From NCBI RefSeq assembly GCF_002407205.1, contig NZ_CP023549.1, positions 406,001-470,000 of the forward strand: 64,000 nucleotides of DNA. The letters run 5' to 3'. A program made the translations under genes and the position numbers. The stretch is from Rhodobacter sp. CZR27 (GTDB lineage Bacteria > Pseudomonadota > Alphaproteobacteria > Rhodobacterales > Rhodobacteraceae). The notes below the pieces were generated by a model. That model was not told the DNA's origin. It saw nothing but the letters and a program-made list of their open reading frames with translations, and did not search any database. This document shows positions 19,347 through 29,100 of the stretch, piece by piece (the stretch's first letter is position 1; every line of letters starts with the position of its first letter).

Positions 19347-22300
19347 CTACTTCACGCACTTATCGATGAACCCGAGCGTGTTTGCATTTTCCAGGAGCGT
19401 CCTAACCTTGCTGCGGTCCAAGCCAGAAGGCACTTCCGCATCGATTTCCAAGCGCAGAGCCACCTCGCTGCCGGGCAATATCGTCAACTGCTCTACAATT
19501 GCCTCTATGATTTGCCGCATTTCATGCGCAGGACGTTCCGGCGAAATCATGACGGTGCCAATGAAACGAGTTGGATTCCGCTCCGGCTGAACGACAGGTC
19601 CAGTCGGTCGAAGGCCAGTTTGCTCAGCGGCCGCTTTCGTCGGTATATGTGCCGGTTCAGCCGTCGCCGCTGCGGCCGCGGCAGTTTCGACAGTCTGCTT
19701 CTCTGCCACATCGGGTTTTACGATAACACTGTCGGCGTCGATCACTACCGGCGCGCTCGCTCCGCTCTGCGAGACCAGTCCAACATAGCGGCCTGCCTTT
19801 TCATCCCAACGCTCCGCGTAGGCAAAGGGTCCAGGTACCATCGCGCTGACTGACGACCGCACCGTCTTGATCAGCACGTTCCGATCCTTGACACGCGGTA
19901 AATAGATATAGCGGTTCAGGTATTCCCAGAGGTCCCTGAGCGAGAGATGGCCCTTGCCGTTCCAGATGTACTTCTGCAATTCGCGGTCGAGGCGAGCTGG
20001 GCCGAGCTCAGGCAGGAGGCCCTCGTCGCTGGCCAGCTTCTTGCTGGCGCGTGACAACAAACCATCCTGCGCCGGAACCTTGGAAGTGATCCATTCGAGA
20101 TCCGCCTGCGCACCATCCTGCATCGGGTAGATCAGGTAGCACCACGTCTCCTTCAGCCTCGTCTTTACCGTCTCCGCAGCCTCAGTGACTTTCGCCTTGG
20201 CCAGCGCACTGTCCCTCTGCGTCAGGTTCAGGCGATCTGTGTCCTTGACGATTCCCGTCCAGGCAAGCGAGGCGCGCATTGCCTCTTTCAGTCCGTCAAG
20301 CTGGCGCGACTCGGCGGCGAGGAAGATGAGCATGTTGCGATAGACCCGCGGGGTGGATCCGCGCTGAAGCAGAATGTCCTTTGCCTCGGTCATCGCCTCG
20401 GAGTTGTCGCGCCCCGAGTGGGGATGGGCCACGCCGAGCACAACCGCGCGAACCCCGCCGGGTTCGTCCGGAACATCAGCCGAATTGCTGGGTGCGACCT
20501 GAACCGTATCGAAATGCCCCCGGTCACCCAAGCCGTTGATGTAGGCCGCCAGCGCCTTGTCGATCTCCAGCAGGACGAGCGCTTCCTCGATCTGCCCTGC
20601 TCGATCCGCGGCAAGGCGATTGAGGCTCGCCGACATCGAGTACCAGTAACGGCCAAGGTCGCCATGCATGAACCGCGCGTTGTTCGCGAGGCGTCGGAGG
20701 GCGTCACCGAAGATGGCAGGACGCTCGCCGGGTTGCACGACGCCAAGGTGGATCTGTCGGTCATCCAGCCCCTTGTTGTCCTGTCCGTGGGTCGGCGCGG
20801 TCCCCATGAAGATCGCCCGCGCCACACGGCGGGTGGCCGAATAGCGATTGAGGTTCGGTGCTGACTGGTCGATCCGGTACGGAGTTGAGTTAGGCCCATC
20901 AACATCACCCGCAATGATTGATTGCCACGACACGTCGAGGTAATGCAGCAACTCCGGTTCGACCCGCGCTGAATTGATGGACACGCTGCCCGGCATGATG
21001 ATCACTGAAGGGTCGTTGTTCATCCACAGCTCGTGGATCACCTGCGCCATTAGGCGCAGCACGCCACGGGTGCGCTGGAATTTTTCGAGCGAGCCCCAGC
21101 TGGTGTAAAGCTGGTCGAACAGCTCCGGATGGATAGGATAGGCCTTCTCCAGCTTACGACGGTAATCCTCGCCCTCGCAGTTCTGCGGGAACTCGTTGGG
21201 GCTGTCCCGATACATTTTAGCGAACTGCTTCAGCGTGTTGTCGCGATGGTGGAACTTGTCACCCGGGATATCCTTGAACAGGCGCCGCCGGACGATCTCA
21301 TAGCTTTCCTCCTGGTCGGCCGGGCGCCAGCCCGTCTCGACCCGGCTGAAGGTCTGCTTCAGGCGCGACAGTGCCTCCTGGCCACCTTCCCCACCGACCT
21401 CGATCTGCGACGCAGGCAGCGATGCCACCAACAGCGTGCCCGGGCTCGCCTTCACCGCCTCGGTAAGAGACTGAACGAAGGACAGGTTCGAGTCGAACGA
21501 CCCAGAGGGAAGGCCTTCGACCTTGTAGATCTGGCGCAGGTAGGCGACCCACTCATCGATCAGGATCAGCGACGGAGCGCACTGCCGGAACAGGTCTTCC
21601 AGCAGGTTCGAGCCCGGCGCGATGCCGTTCTCGTCGTTCTCGGCCACCAGCGCGTAGCCCGCCTCGCCGCCCAGCTGGAACGCCAGTTCTCCCCAAGTCG
21701 TGCGGATCGGCCGTCCGTAGTCCTTCTGTCGCTTCGCCGCATCCGAGGGACCATAGGAGGTGCCGACCAGCACCGCCCGGTTCACCTTCCCCGGCACGCT
21801 CAGCCCCTCGCGAGAGAACAGCTGGTCCAGCCCCGGCAGATCCTCGACCTTCGTGCCACCCGCCATGTGGTAAAGGGCCAGCATCGAGTGGGTCTTCCCA
21901 CCGCCGAAGTTCGTCTGCAACTCCACCACCGGATCGCCGCCGGTGCCCGACAGCCGTTTCGCTGCGCCGATCAGCAGGGTCGACAGGCCCGAGGTCAGAT
22001 AGGTGCGCGAAAAGAACTCCCGCGGGTTGCGATACTCCGCTGGCGCGCTGCCGTTGTGGACCTTCGCCAGGTCGGCCGCGAACTCGGCCTGCTGGAACTC
22101 GCCCGTGGCCACGTCCTGATGCGGCTCCACCACCTCGCGCCAGGGCAAAAGCCCCGCCACCGTTTCGACGGAGATATCCGACTTCTGGCTTTTCTTCCGC
22201 TCTTCGTTCCGCGCCAACTCGGTGAACTTGGTCCGCAGAATGGTGTCGCGCATGGCTGCGATCTTGTCGGCCGCTTCGCTTGAACTGACCGCCTCCAACA

Positions 22301-22649
22301 GGCGGCGCATGCTGTCCAAGGCCCGTTCCGCGTCGTCGTAGGTGAAGGTGCCGTCATGGGCGAGCTTGTTGCGGACGTCGACCAGTTCGTTGACGATCGA
22401 GCGGTGAGTCCGCTCCAGCGTCGTGCGGAAGCACTCGTTCCAGAACCGCTCCATGATCTGCAGGAGCTTCTGGGTGTCGAGCGTGAACTTGCCGTTCTGC
22501 TCAGGCCGCCACGTCGGGAACTCGGCGATCACCTTCTGTGGCCAGCCGGCGCCGAGGCCGGTCTCAAGCGATCGTATCACGTAGCCATGGAGGCCGTCGC
22601 GCATGAACTCCATGCCTTCAAAAACGTGCTGGCGCGTGCTTTTGGCCAT
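19347..22649 (-). CDS. HEPN (Swt1-type)/DUF499 P-loop ATPase, anti-phage associated
   Basis: 1,100 residues. The N-terminal ~120 residues look like a Swt1-type HEPN domain with the RNase-type R-x4-H motif (R93..H98 in VRNKLAH). Residues ~200-700 are a DUF499-type ATPase: Walker A FGGGKTHS (248-255) and Walker B LILIDEW (361-367). A low-complexity Ala/Glu linker (about 960-1,000) leads to a small C-terminal domain. DUF499 proteins are regularly encoded next to DUF1156 methyltransferases in defence islands. The gene starts 10 bases after the methyltransferase stop. A plausible role is an ATP-driven sensor that triggers an RNA- or DNA-cutting effector; this is inference. Confidence 0.75.
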   Translation of the reverse strand: MAKSTRQHVFEGMEFMRDGLHGYVIRSLETGLGAGWPQKVIAEFPTWRPEQNGKFTLDTQKLLQIMERFWNECFRTTLERTHRSIVNELVDVRNKLAHDGTFTYDDAERALDSMRRLLEAVSSSEAADKIAAMRDTILRTKFTELARNEERKKSQKSDISVETVAGLLPWREVVEPHQDVATGEFQQAEFAADLAKVHNGSAPAEYRNPREFFSRTYLTSGLSTLLIGAAKRLSGTGGDPVVELQTNFGGGKTHSMLALYHMAGGTKVEDLPGLDQLFSREGLSVPGKVNRAVLVGTSYGPSDAAKRQKDYGRPIRTTWGELAFQLGGEAGYALVAENDENGIAPGSNLLEDLFRQCAPSLILIDEWVAYLRQIYKVEGLPSGSFDSNLSFVQSLTEAVKASPGTLLVASLPASQIEVGGEGGQEALSRLKQTFSRVETGWRPADQEESYEIVRRRLFKDIPGDKFHHRDNTLKQFAKMYRDSPNEFPQNCEGEDYRRKLEKAYPIHPELFDQLYTSWGSLEKFQRTRGVLRLMAQVIHELWMNNDPSVIIMPGSVSINSARVEPELLHYLDVSWQSIIAGDVDGPNSTPYRIDQSAPNLNRYSATRRVARAIFMGTAPTHGQDNKGLDDRQIHLGVVQPGERPAIFGDALRRLANNARFMHGDLGRYWYSMSASLNRLAADRAGQIEEALVLLEIDKALAAYINGLGDRGHFDTVQVAPSNSADVPDEPGGVRAVVLGVAHPHSGRDNSEAMTEAKDILLQRGSTPRVYRNMLIFLAAESRQLDGLKEAMRASLAWTGIVKDTDRLNLTQRDSALAKAKVTEAAETVKTRLKETWCYLIYPMQDGAQADLEWITSKVPAQDGLLSRASKKLASDEGLLPELGPARLDRELQKYIWNGKGHLSLRDLWEYLNRYIYLPRVKDRNVLIKTVRSSVSAMVPGPFAYAERWDEKAGRYVGLVSQSGASAPVVIDADSVIVKPDVAEKQTVETAAAAAATAEPAHIPTKAAAEQTGLRPTGPVVQPERNPTRFIGTVMISPERPAHEMRQIIEAIVEQLTILPGSEVALRLEIDAEVPSGLDRSKVRTLLENANTLGFIDKCVK

Positions 22650-22659
22650 CCTGGCGTCC

Positions 22660-25473
22660 TTAGATCTCGAATCTCATTTGACCGCTGCGGTTCGACAGCG
22701 TCACGGCGGCGGCCTCTCGGGTGAGGTCCGTCCAGTCGGCAATCAGAGCGTTGTAGGCGGTCGCCTCTTTCGCCTCACCTCGCTTCTCGCAGATGTTGTA
22801 GAGCACGTAGGCAAGGTCCCGAACCTCATCCGCTCTGGCCCCGATCTTCCTGAGCAGGACGGCGGTCTCGTAGCCAAGCCCATGCGCCTCGTGCAGCCGC
22901 ACCAGATGCTGGCAGCATTCCCAGACGGTCAGGTGGCCATCGGCATCCGGCTCCCACTCCGCATCCATCTCGTCACGCTTCAGGATCCGGACCTTCCCCG
23001 CCGCGCTTTCCACGATCCCGGCATGCTTCACGCTTTCGACCGAGATGCCGCGCGCCGTGGCGATGTTGTTCGCCGTGCCATAATCGCCCACCTTCAACCC
23101 GTTCTGTTCGAACCAGGTGATGGCAAAGCGGGTGTCGGCGTCGAACTCGCCCTGGATGCCGCCGAGGTATTCGTCGAGCTCGCGGTTAATCAGCTGAAGA
23201 GCGACATCAACAGACATTGGACTATCGTCGGACTCCAACACGGCGCGATATCGCGAAAACACTCCGATTCCGGGTCCTATTGCACACTGAGGCATATCTG
23301 CAGGTGATATGTTGGCCTCCTGCAGTTCCCTTATGGCAGTTGGCAACTCACGCTTCAACGCACGGATGAATTCAGCCCTAGTGCAAGTTTCAGCAGTAGA
23401 TGGCCGCTTGCGACAGACAAGAACGATCGAGCTCGCAAGAGCATTATTCCCGATAGCCACAGTGCGAGCAGATCGCTCCGTTCGCACAGGCCAAGTTCGG
23501 ACAATTTGATACCGAGCCTCTAGAACGGCCTGAAGAAAGGTGATCCAGCCAGACGATGTCATGCCCTCCTTGCCAATTTCACTCTTCTTGAAGGCATAGT
23601 AGATTGCCGTAGGACTATCATTCCGATCTTTGGACTGGATTGACGTCAGCGCATGCGTCATCCCAGTGAGGAAGAACTGTCGCGCACTTGCGTCTGAGCC
23701 TTGTCGATATCGATCCGCGATAAGCTCTTCGGCCTTCGGCACTAGTAGAGTCCCAAACTGGTCTGGGAACAAATGTCCGACGCTTTGTTTCATCCATACA
23801 TAGAAATAGTCTGAAAGGTCTGCGTAGCTGATATTGCTGTAATAGGGCGGATCGGTTGAGATCACAGCATTCTCGGGTATCGGCGCTGCCTCTGCACTAG
23901 CCTGAATTACTTGGCCAGTGCTCGCAGGGACGAAATTTTCGATAGCCTTTCCTACCCAAGTTACAGCGCCCAAGAAGTTTCCGGTGCTTTCGCTAAACGG
24001 ATTCGCCTCAACAAAGTCCCAAGTCATTGCAATACCTTGACGAGCGAATGTGAAACGAATGAACCCATCAGCAGCCCAAGTAGCCATACTACTGCCAGCG
24101 TCAGCAACTCGATCGATGGCAAAGGCAAGATACAGGCAAATGGCTGATGCGTATTGATCCGCCACCTCAAAGCTAGTCCGGGAATCCTCACATTTGGAAG
24201 AAAGCAGGTCATCCTTGATCTGCTTATGCACCTCGGCAATACAGGCAACCAGTGTCGACATCGCAACTTGCTGCCTGGGAATGAAGTAGTCCGAAAAGAC
24301 GTTAATGCCATACCTTCGACCCTGAGCGTTACTCGCAAAGGTACCGCGGCAAACCTGCTGAGGGAGTTTTTCCGCAATGTCCGGATTCGACAGCAGTTGC
24401 TTGATATTCTGTTCCTGATAGAGAAGATCAACGTTGACGCCAGAAATGTAGGCCTTTGCGGATTTAATCTCTGCAATGGCAGCGATTAGCCGACGTCCCA
24501 TCCTGCCTTTCAACGCCATATCGTCAATGTATTTCGCTGGGATAGGTGTTCCAGTGAGAATACACTTAAAGGCCGCGCTACCAGTTTTCGTACCGCTGCT
24601 AAAATCGTCATGGAAGCGATCATTCTGCGCGGAATCAACTTCGAAATGATAGGCCTTGTTTGCCTTATCAATAACTGGGCGCAACCAAACCTCTTGTCCT
24701 TCGCTGTTTCGCAGGGTGTAGCTGGAGATCAGCGGCACCTCCACATCCGCAAAGGCCGGGTCCGGGCTAGGCACCGTCCGCGCCCAGATCCAGGCGATCA
24801 CCGTCGCCTTGCCGCCGCCATACTCCTTAGGCAGGTCTACCTGCGGGTAAAGATGCCCGATGCGCTCCCACGCCTTTTCGCGCATCCATTCGCCGTAGTA
24901 TTTCACATCCTCGGCCAGCCCTTCGGCGTTGCGATAGAACGACCGCTCCTTGATGCCGGGGTGGATGGGGGGCATATCCTTGAACTTCGGCGGGATCTCG
25001 ATCATCGCCTTGCCGATCATCACCGCCACCGGGTTCAGGTCTGACCCATAGGCAGGCAGGCCCAGCCGCTGCGCCTCGAGCGGGATCGACCCGCCGCCCG
25101 AGAACGGGTCATAGACCGGCGGCAGCACCCCGCCGCAACCGCGCCGGATTTCCGCCCGCGCGCGTTCCAGCACCTCTTCGTTGGTCGAGTTCTCCCACTT
25201 CACCAGGTCTTCGATGATGGCAAACAGCCGCTGCCGCTCGCGCTCCTGATCCTCATGGGTGGGGAACTGGTCGGAATGGCTGGAGGGATCATCCACCAAC
25301 TGAGCAAACAGCACCGCCCGGCACGCCGCGAGCGGCCGCCGCGCCCACCACAGATGCAGGGTGCTGGGGTGCCCATGCCGGATCGACTTCTCCCGCGCCG
25401 AGGCAGCGTTGATGGCCTCCAGCGGGATGGCGACTTCGATCAGCTTCTTCTTGTAGGCTTGGGACTGCGGCAT
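22660..25473 (-). CDS. DUF1156 DNA methyltransferase (predicted base-amino methylase)
   Basis: 937 residues. The DUF1156 N-terminus (KSIRHGHPSTLHLWWARRPL, about 29-48) precedes SAM motif I YDPFSGGGSIPLEAQRLG (121-138). Catalytic motif DPPY, within STDPPYYSNISYADLS, lies near residue 540, followed by YFYVWMKQSVG. The DPPY class methylates exocyclic amino groups (N6-adenine or N4-cytosine). In the operon it would mark self DNA so that the helicases and ATPase spare it. Its central third (about 23,200-24,720) has much lower GC than both ends, a sign of module exchange in what may be the target-recognition part. Confidence 0.8.
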   Translation of the reverse strand: MPQSQAYKKKLIEVAIPLEAINAASAREKSIRHGHPSTLHLWWARRPLAACRAVLFAQLVDDPSSHSDQFPTHEDQERERQRLFAIIEDLVKWENSTNEEVLERARAEIRRGCGGVLPPVYDPFSGGGSIPLEAQRLGLPAYGSDLNPVAVMIGKAMIEIPPKFKDMPPIHPGIKERSFYRNAEGLAEDVKYYGEWMREKAWERIGHLYPQVDLPKEYGGGKATVIAWIWARTVPSPDPAFADVEVPLISSYTLRNSEGQEVWLRPVIDKANKAYHFEVDSAQNDRFHDDFSSGTKTGSAAFKCILTGTPIPAKYIDDMALKGRMGRRLIAAIAEIKSAKAYISGVNVDLLYQEQNIKQLLSNPDIAEKLPQQVCRGTFASNAQGRRYGINVFSDYFIPRQQVAMSTLVACIAEVHKQIKDDLLSSKCEDSRTSFEVADQYASAICLYLAFAIDRVADAGSSMATWAADGFIRFTFARQGIAMTWDFVEANPFSESTGNFLGAVTWVGKAIENFVPASTGQVIQASAEAAPIPENAVISTDPPYYSNISYADLSDYFYVWMKQSVGHLFPDQFGTLLVPKAEELIADRYRQGSDASARQFFLTGMTHALTSIQSKDRNDSPTAIYYAFKKSEIGKEGMTSSGWITFLQAVLEARYQIVRTWPVRTERSARTVAIGNNALASSIVLVCRKRPSTAETCTRAEFIRALKRELPTAIRELQEANISPADMPQCAIGPGIGVFSRYRAVLESDDSPMSVDVALQLINRELDEYLGGIQGEFDADTRFAITWFEQNGLKVGDYGTANNIATARGISVESVKHAGIVESAAGKVRILKRDEMDAEWEPDADGHLTVWECCQHLVRLHEAHGLGYETAVLLRKIGARADEVRDLAYVLYNICEKRGEAKEATAYNALIADWTDLTREAAAVTLSNRSGQMRFEI

Positions 25474-25482
25474 GGTGGTCTT

Positions 25483-26115
25483 TCAGAAGTTCTCGTCGTT
25501 GTCGGCAAGCCAACGAGGCGCGGGCTGCGGGGTCAGGTATGACCCATAGTTGGCCGCAGGTGGAAAGGGAAACCATTCCATCTCGTGGGTGCCAGAGTCT
25601 GTCACCTTGCGCATGCGCAGCGCGCCGTACTCAGGCTCAAATTCACTGAACAGGTAAGGGACATAGCCGTACTCGCAGACAGCGAGAAGTGTCGCGTACC
25701 ACCCGGCATAGGCGTAATCCAGGCGGAAGGCGGCGCGGGCGATTTCCGGGAAACGCTCGATGAACTTCAGCGCCAGCTGGTGCGCGGACATGCCGGGTGC
25801 ATCTTCCCATTCGAAGTACTTCGATCCGTTGGCGCAAGTATGCCGGGCGAGAAGTCGGTTATCGGCGGCTTCAAACTCTGGTCGGCACCGCACACCAGAC
25901 TGGTCGGCGTACTCGCCCGGGAAAAGGTAGATGCGATAGGCGAGAGGGTATTCGTAGGGAAAGACCCGGAGCCCCTGAAACCCCTTGCCATGGAGGATTC
26001 CAACCATCCGCAAAAGACGCAACGCTCGTCGCCAGTATTCGTCGACAAAGGGTTTCGGCTCCTCGATAAAGGCACGGGCCGGGACGGTGTATGTCGTGCG
26101 GGTGTTCTGATGCAT
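25483..26115 (-). CDS. Unknown protein inside the defence operon
   Basis: 210 residues from ATG 26115, which lies 13 bases after the SNF2 helicase stop; the gene ends 9 bases before the methyltransferase start, so it is clearly part of the operon. It is rich in aromatic residues (W, Y and F, e.g. DYAYAGWYATLLAVCEYGYV). No signal peptide, membrane segment or known catalytic motif was seen. I do not recognise the family. It could be a specificity or scaffold subunit of the methyltransferase/helicase complex; that is a guess from position only. Confidence 0.7.
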   Translation of the reverse strand: MHQNTRTTYTVPARAFIEEPKPFVDEYWRRALRLLRMVGILHGKGFQGLRVFPYEYPLAYRIYLFPGEYADQSGVRCRPEFEAADNRLLARHTCANGSKYFEWEDAPGMSAHQLALKFIERFPEIARAAFRLDYAYAGWYATLLAVCEYGYVPYLFSEFEPEYGALRMRKVTDSGTHEMEWFPFPPAANYGSYLTPQPAPRWLADNDENF

Positions 26116-26128
26116 AGCGTTTGCCTGC

Positions 26129-29100
26129 CTATCGAGGCGCTTCCGCCCGCTCAAGCAGGCGCTTCAGGTGGAACTGGATGGCTGTGTGCTCGAACGAGGG
26201 TTCGTGGTCAGACAGCGCCCCCCGGACATAACGAGGTTCCTGTGCGTAGCCACTCTCGATCTGGACGATGGCCAGGATGTACTTTTCGGGTTCATGAAGG
26301 GAAGTGATGATCTCCTGCCGGGTCAGCATGACCGTGTCGGCGCCATCGATCCGACCCTTGACCTCTATGAAGCGCAGATGCTGGGTGCGCGGATCGTAAG
26401 AGGCGATGTCATAGCCCACTTTCTGCGCCGACACATCGCGCGGCTCGTTCCCCAACGCGCGTTCGGCAGCCATGACGGCATTCATCGCCATCAACTCACT
26501 CACCCTCCGCGCCTCGGGATCTTCGGCGAACGCGCCTGCACCGGTTGTGACTGGGGTAGAGAACTGCGCGTCCAGCAGACCCTGAGGAACCACAACCATG
26601 CCGCCTCGGACGCGCGGTGGCTGTGCCGAGATGAACCGCTCCTTTTCTAGCAACTCCATCCGCCGCTTCAGGCGATCGGCCAAGTCCTCAGCGCGACGCG
26701 TCGCATTCTGCCAGTTCAGCCGCGTCTTCTTGCCCGCCTTCTCGTCTTCACGCAGCTCGAAGGCACGATTGTCCCAGAAGTTGATTTCCTTCTTCAGCCG
26801 AGCCTTCACCTCTCGTTCGACCTTGGCGATTTCGGGCAAGCGCCGCGCTCTGACATCTGCGACGTGACTCTGGGCCAACTCCACAGTGGCGAAATGGGCG
26901 ACCGCCTTCTCAAGGTCTTTTCGTAACCAATCCTCGTGAAGCTTGTCCGAAACCTCTTCTATCTCTTTCGCCGTTGCCGGTCGCAGGTTCAGGTGCGGCG
27001 CGGTGCCGGCGTTCGACACAACGCCTGACTTGTCGATCAAGGCGAACTGGAGCTTTTCTGACACGACGTGAGGCCTGCCTGTGCTGGTGGGCCGGGCATC
27101 CTGAATACTGTGCTCCAGCAGGAAGACTGCCGAGATCTTCTGGCCAGGATCGGTCTCATCGACCATGACGGCGCCTTGCTTCATCAGGTGGTCGTACTGT
27201 TCGCGAATGATGCTGATCAGCGCCTCAAGAAGTGGATGACCGGGACAGACGAATGTGGCCACCGGCTGCTGATTGACCTTGGCCTTCTCGAAACAGATGC
27301 GTTCGTACTTCTTCTGCACTGGCGACCCTGTCCCGATCTGTCGGTCCCGTTCGCGGATGCTCACCGGCACATGGGTAATTTCCCAGCGCCCGTCTTCCCG
27401 GGCCTTGATCTGTCCGCCTAGCCGGCGGAATGCGTCCACAAAGAAGCTCTGGATATGATGGGGCTGCAGGCGCTGCGCTTCGGCGCGCTCCATGTCTAGG
27501 CGGATTTCCTGAACCTTGGCAGCAGGCATTGTCTCATTGGTAAGCGACCTGCGTGCCAGCAGGTCAAGAAGGTGTTGCTGGTTGACCGCGCCGTCGACTG
27601 CCTCAAGCAGCTTTGCCTTGACGCTCGGCTGCTCGCCATACTGGATCGCCTCAAACAACAGATCCTTGAGGGCCGTTCCCTCGAAGAGTTCGCCAAGTAC
27701 GTCATAGACCCTGCCGCCGAGCGCCTCGCGAGCGGCCTCCAGCTTTTCCAGCAGCCGGGCATAAACTTCGCCTTCGCGCGTGTCACTGGCCACCAGGTTC
27801 CAAAGATGACAGACTTCGGTTTGCCCGATCCTGTGGATCCGACCGAAGCGCTGCTCGATCTTGTTCGGATTCCACGGCAGGTCGTAGTTGACCATTAGGT
27901 GCCCACGCTGAAGGTTGACACCTTCGCCCGCCGCGTCGTTGGCGATCAGCACCAGCATGTCGCGGTCCTGCATGAACCGCTCAACGATCTTGCGGCGATC
28001 CTCGCGCGACACACCCCCGTGGATGACCTCAACGGCATCCGATCGCCCCAGCCGCGCCCGAACCTTCTCGTGCAGGTAGAAGAGCGTGTCCTTCGGCTCG
28101 GTGAAGATGATCAGCTTCCGGCGATTGCCATGAGTGTCGACCATCAGTTCGTCGTCGAGGATCCGGTTCAGTTGGCACCACTTCGTGTCATGGCCCGAAC
28201 CCAGAACGCCGAGCGCCATCCGCTCAAGTCCCTTCAGCGTCTCGACCTCGAGCGCCAGCTGATCCACGGTTTCAGCCGTGGTGGCAGTTGTCGAGATCCG
28301 GTCTTCGATGTCATCGATCTCGTCCTGACCGAACTCTTCGAGGTTCTGAAGCGCATCCTCCGCCACATCCGGCAGGTCAAAGCCGGATCGTGCGCCACGC
28401 ACCACCAGCCGCGCCTCGGCCAGCTCGGCCTCCAGCCGTTCCCGCCGTCGCTTCAGTGACTGGTAGATGGCGGCCGGGGAGGAGGCCAGGCGACGCTGCA
28501 GGATCTGCAGCGCAAAGCCGACATTGTTGCGCTTCTTGCCATCCTCTGCTGCGAAACGCTGGACCCGGTTCATCTCGGTGCGAACGTATTCCGTCACCGC
28601 CGAATAGAGCGCCGCCTCTTCGGGCGACAGGTCGTATTTCACGGTGTAGGCCCGGCGCTCCGGGAACAGCGGCCTACCGTCAAAGCGCAGCAACTCTTCC
28701 TTGGTAAGGCGGCGCATCATGTCCGCGGTGTCCGCGTAGTGGACGCCGTCGCGGAACCGGCCTTCGAAGCGATCGCCATCCAGCAGCGCCATGAACAGCT
28801 GGAAGTCCTGCTCATGGCCGTTGTGCGGCGTTGCAGACATTAGAAGCAGGTGGCGACAGGCTTCGCCGAGCCGCTGGCCGACCCGATAGCGCTTGGTATA
28901 TTTGGCCTCACCGCCAAAATAGGTTGCCGACATGCGATGGGCTTCGTCGCAGATGATCAGATCCCAATCAGCGGCCTGAGCCAGCTTTTCCTGTAGCTCT
29001 TCGCTACGCGCTAGGACGTCAAGTCGAGCGATCAGCCGACTGCGGTCGCTGAACGGATTCCCCGAGCGTGAGTTCTCGATCATGTCCCGCGTCAGGATGT

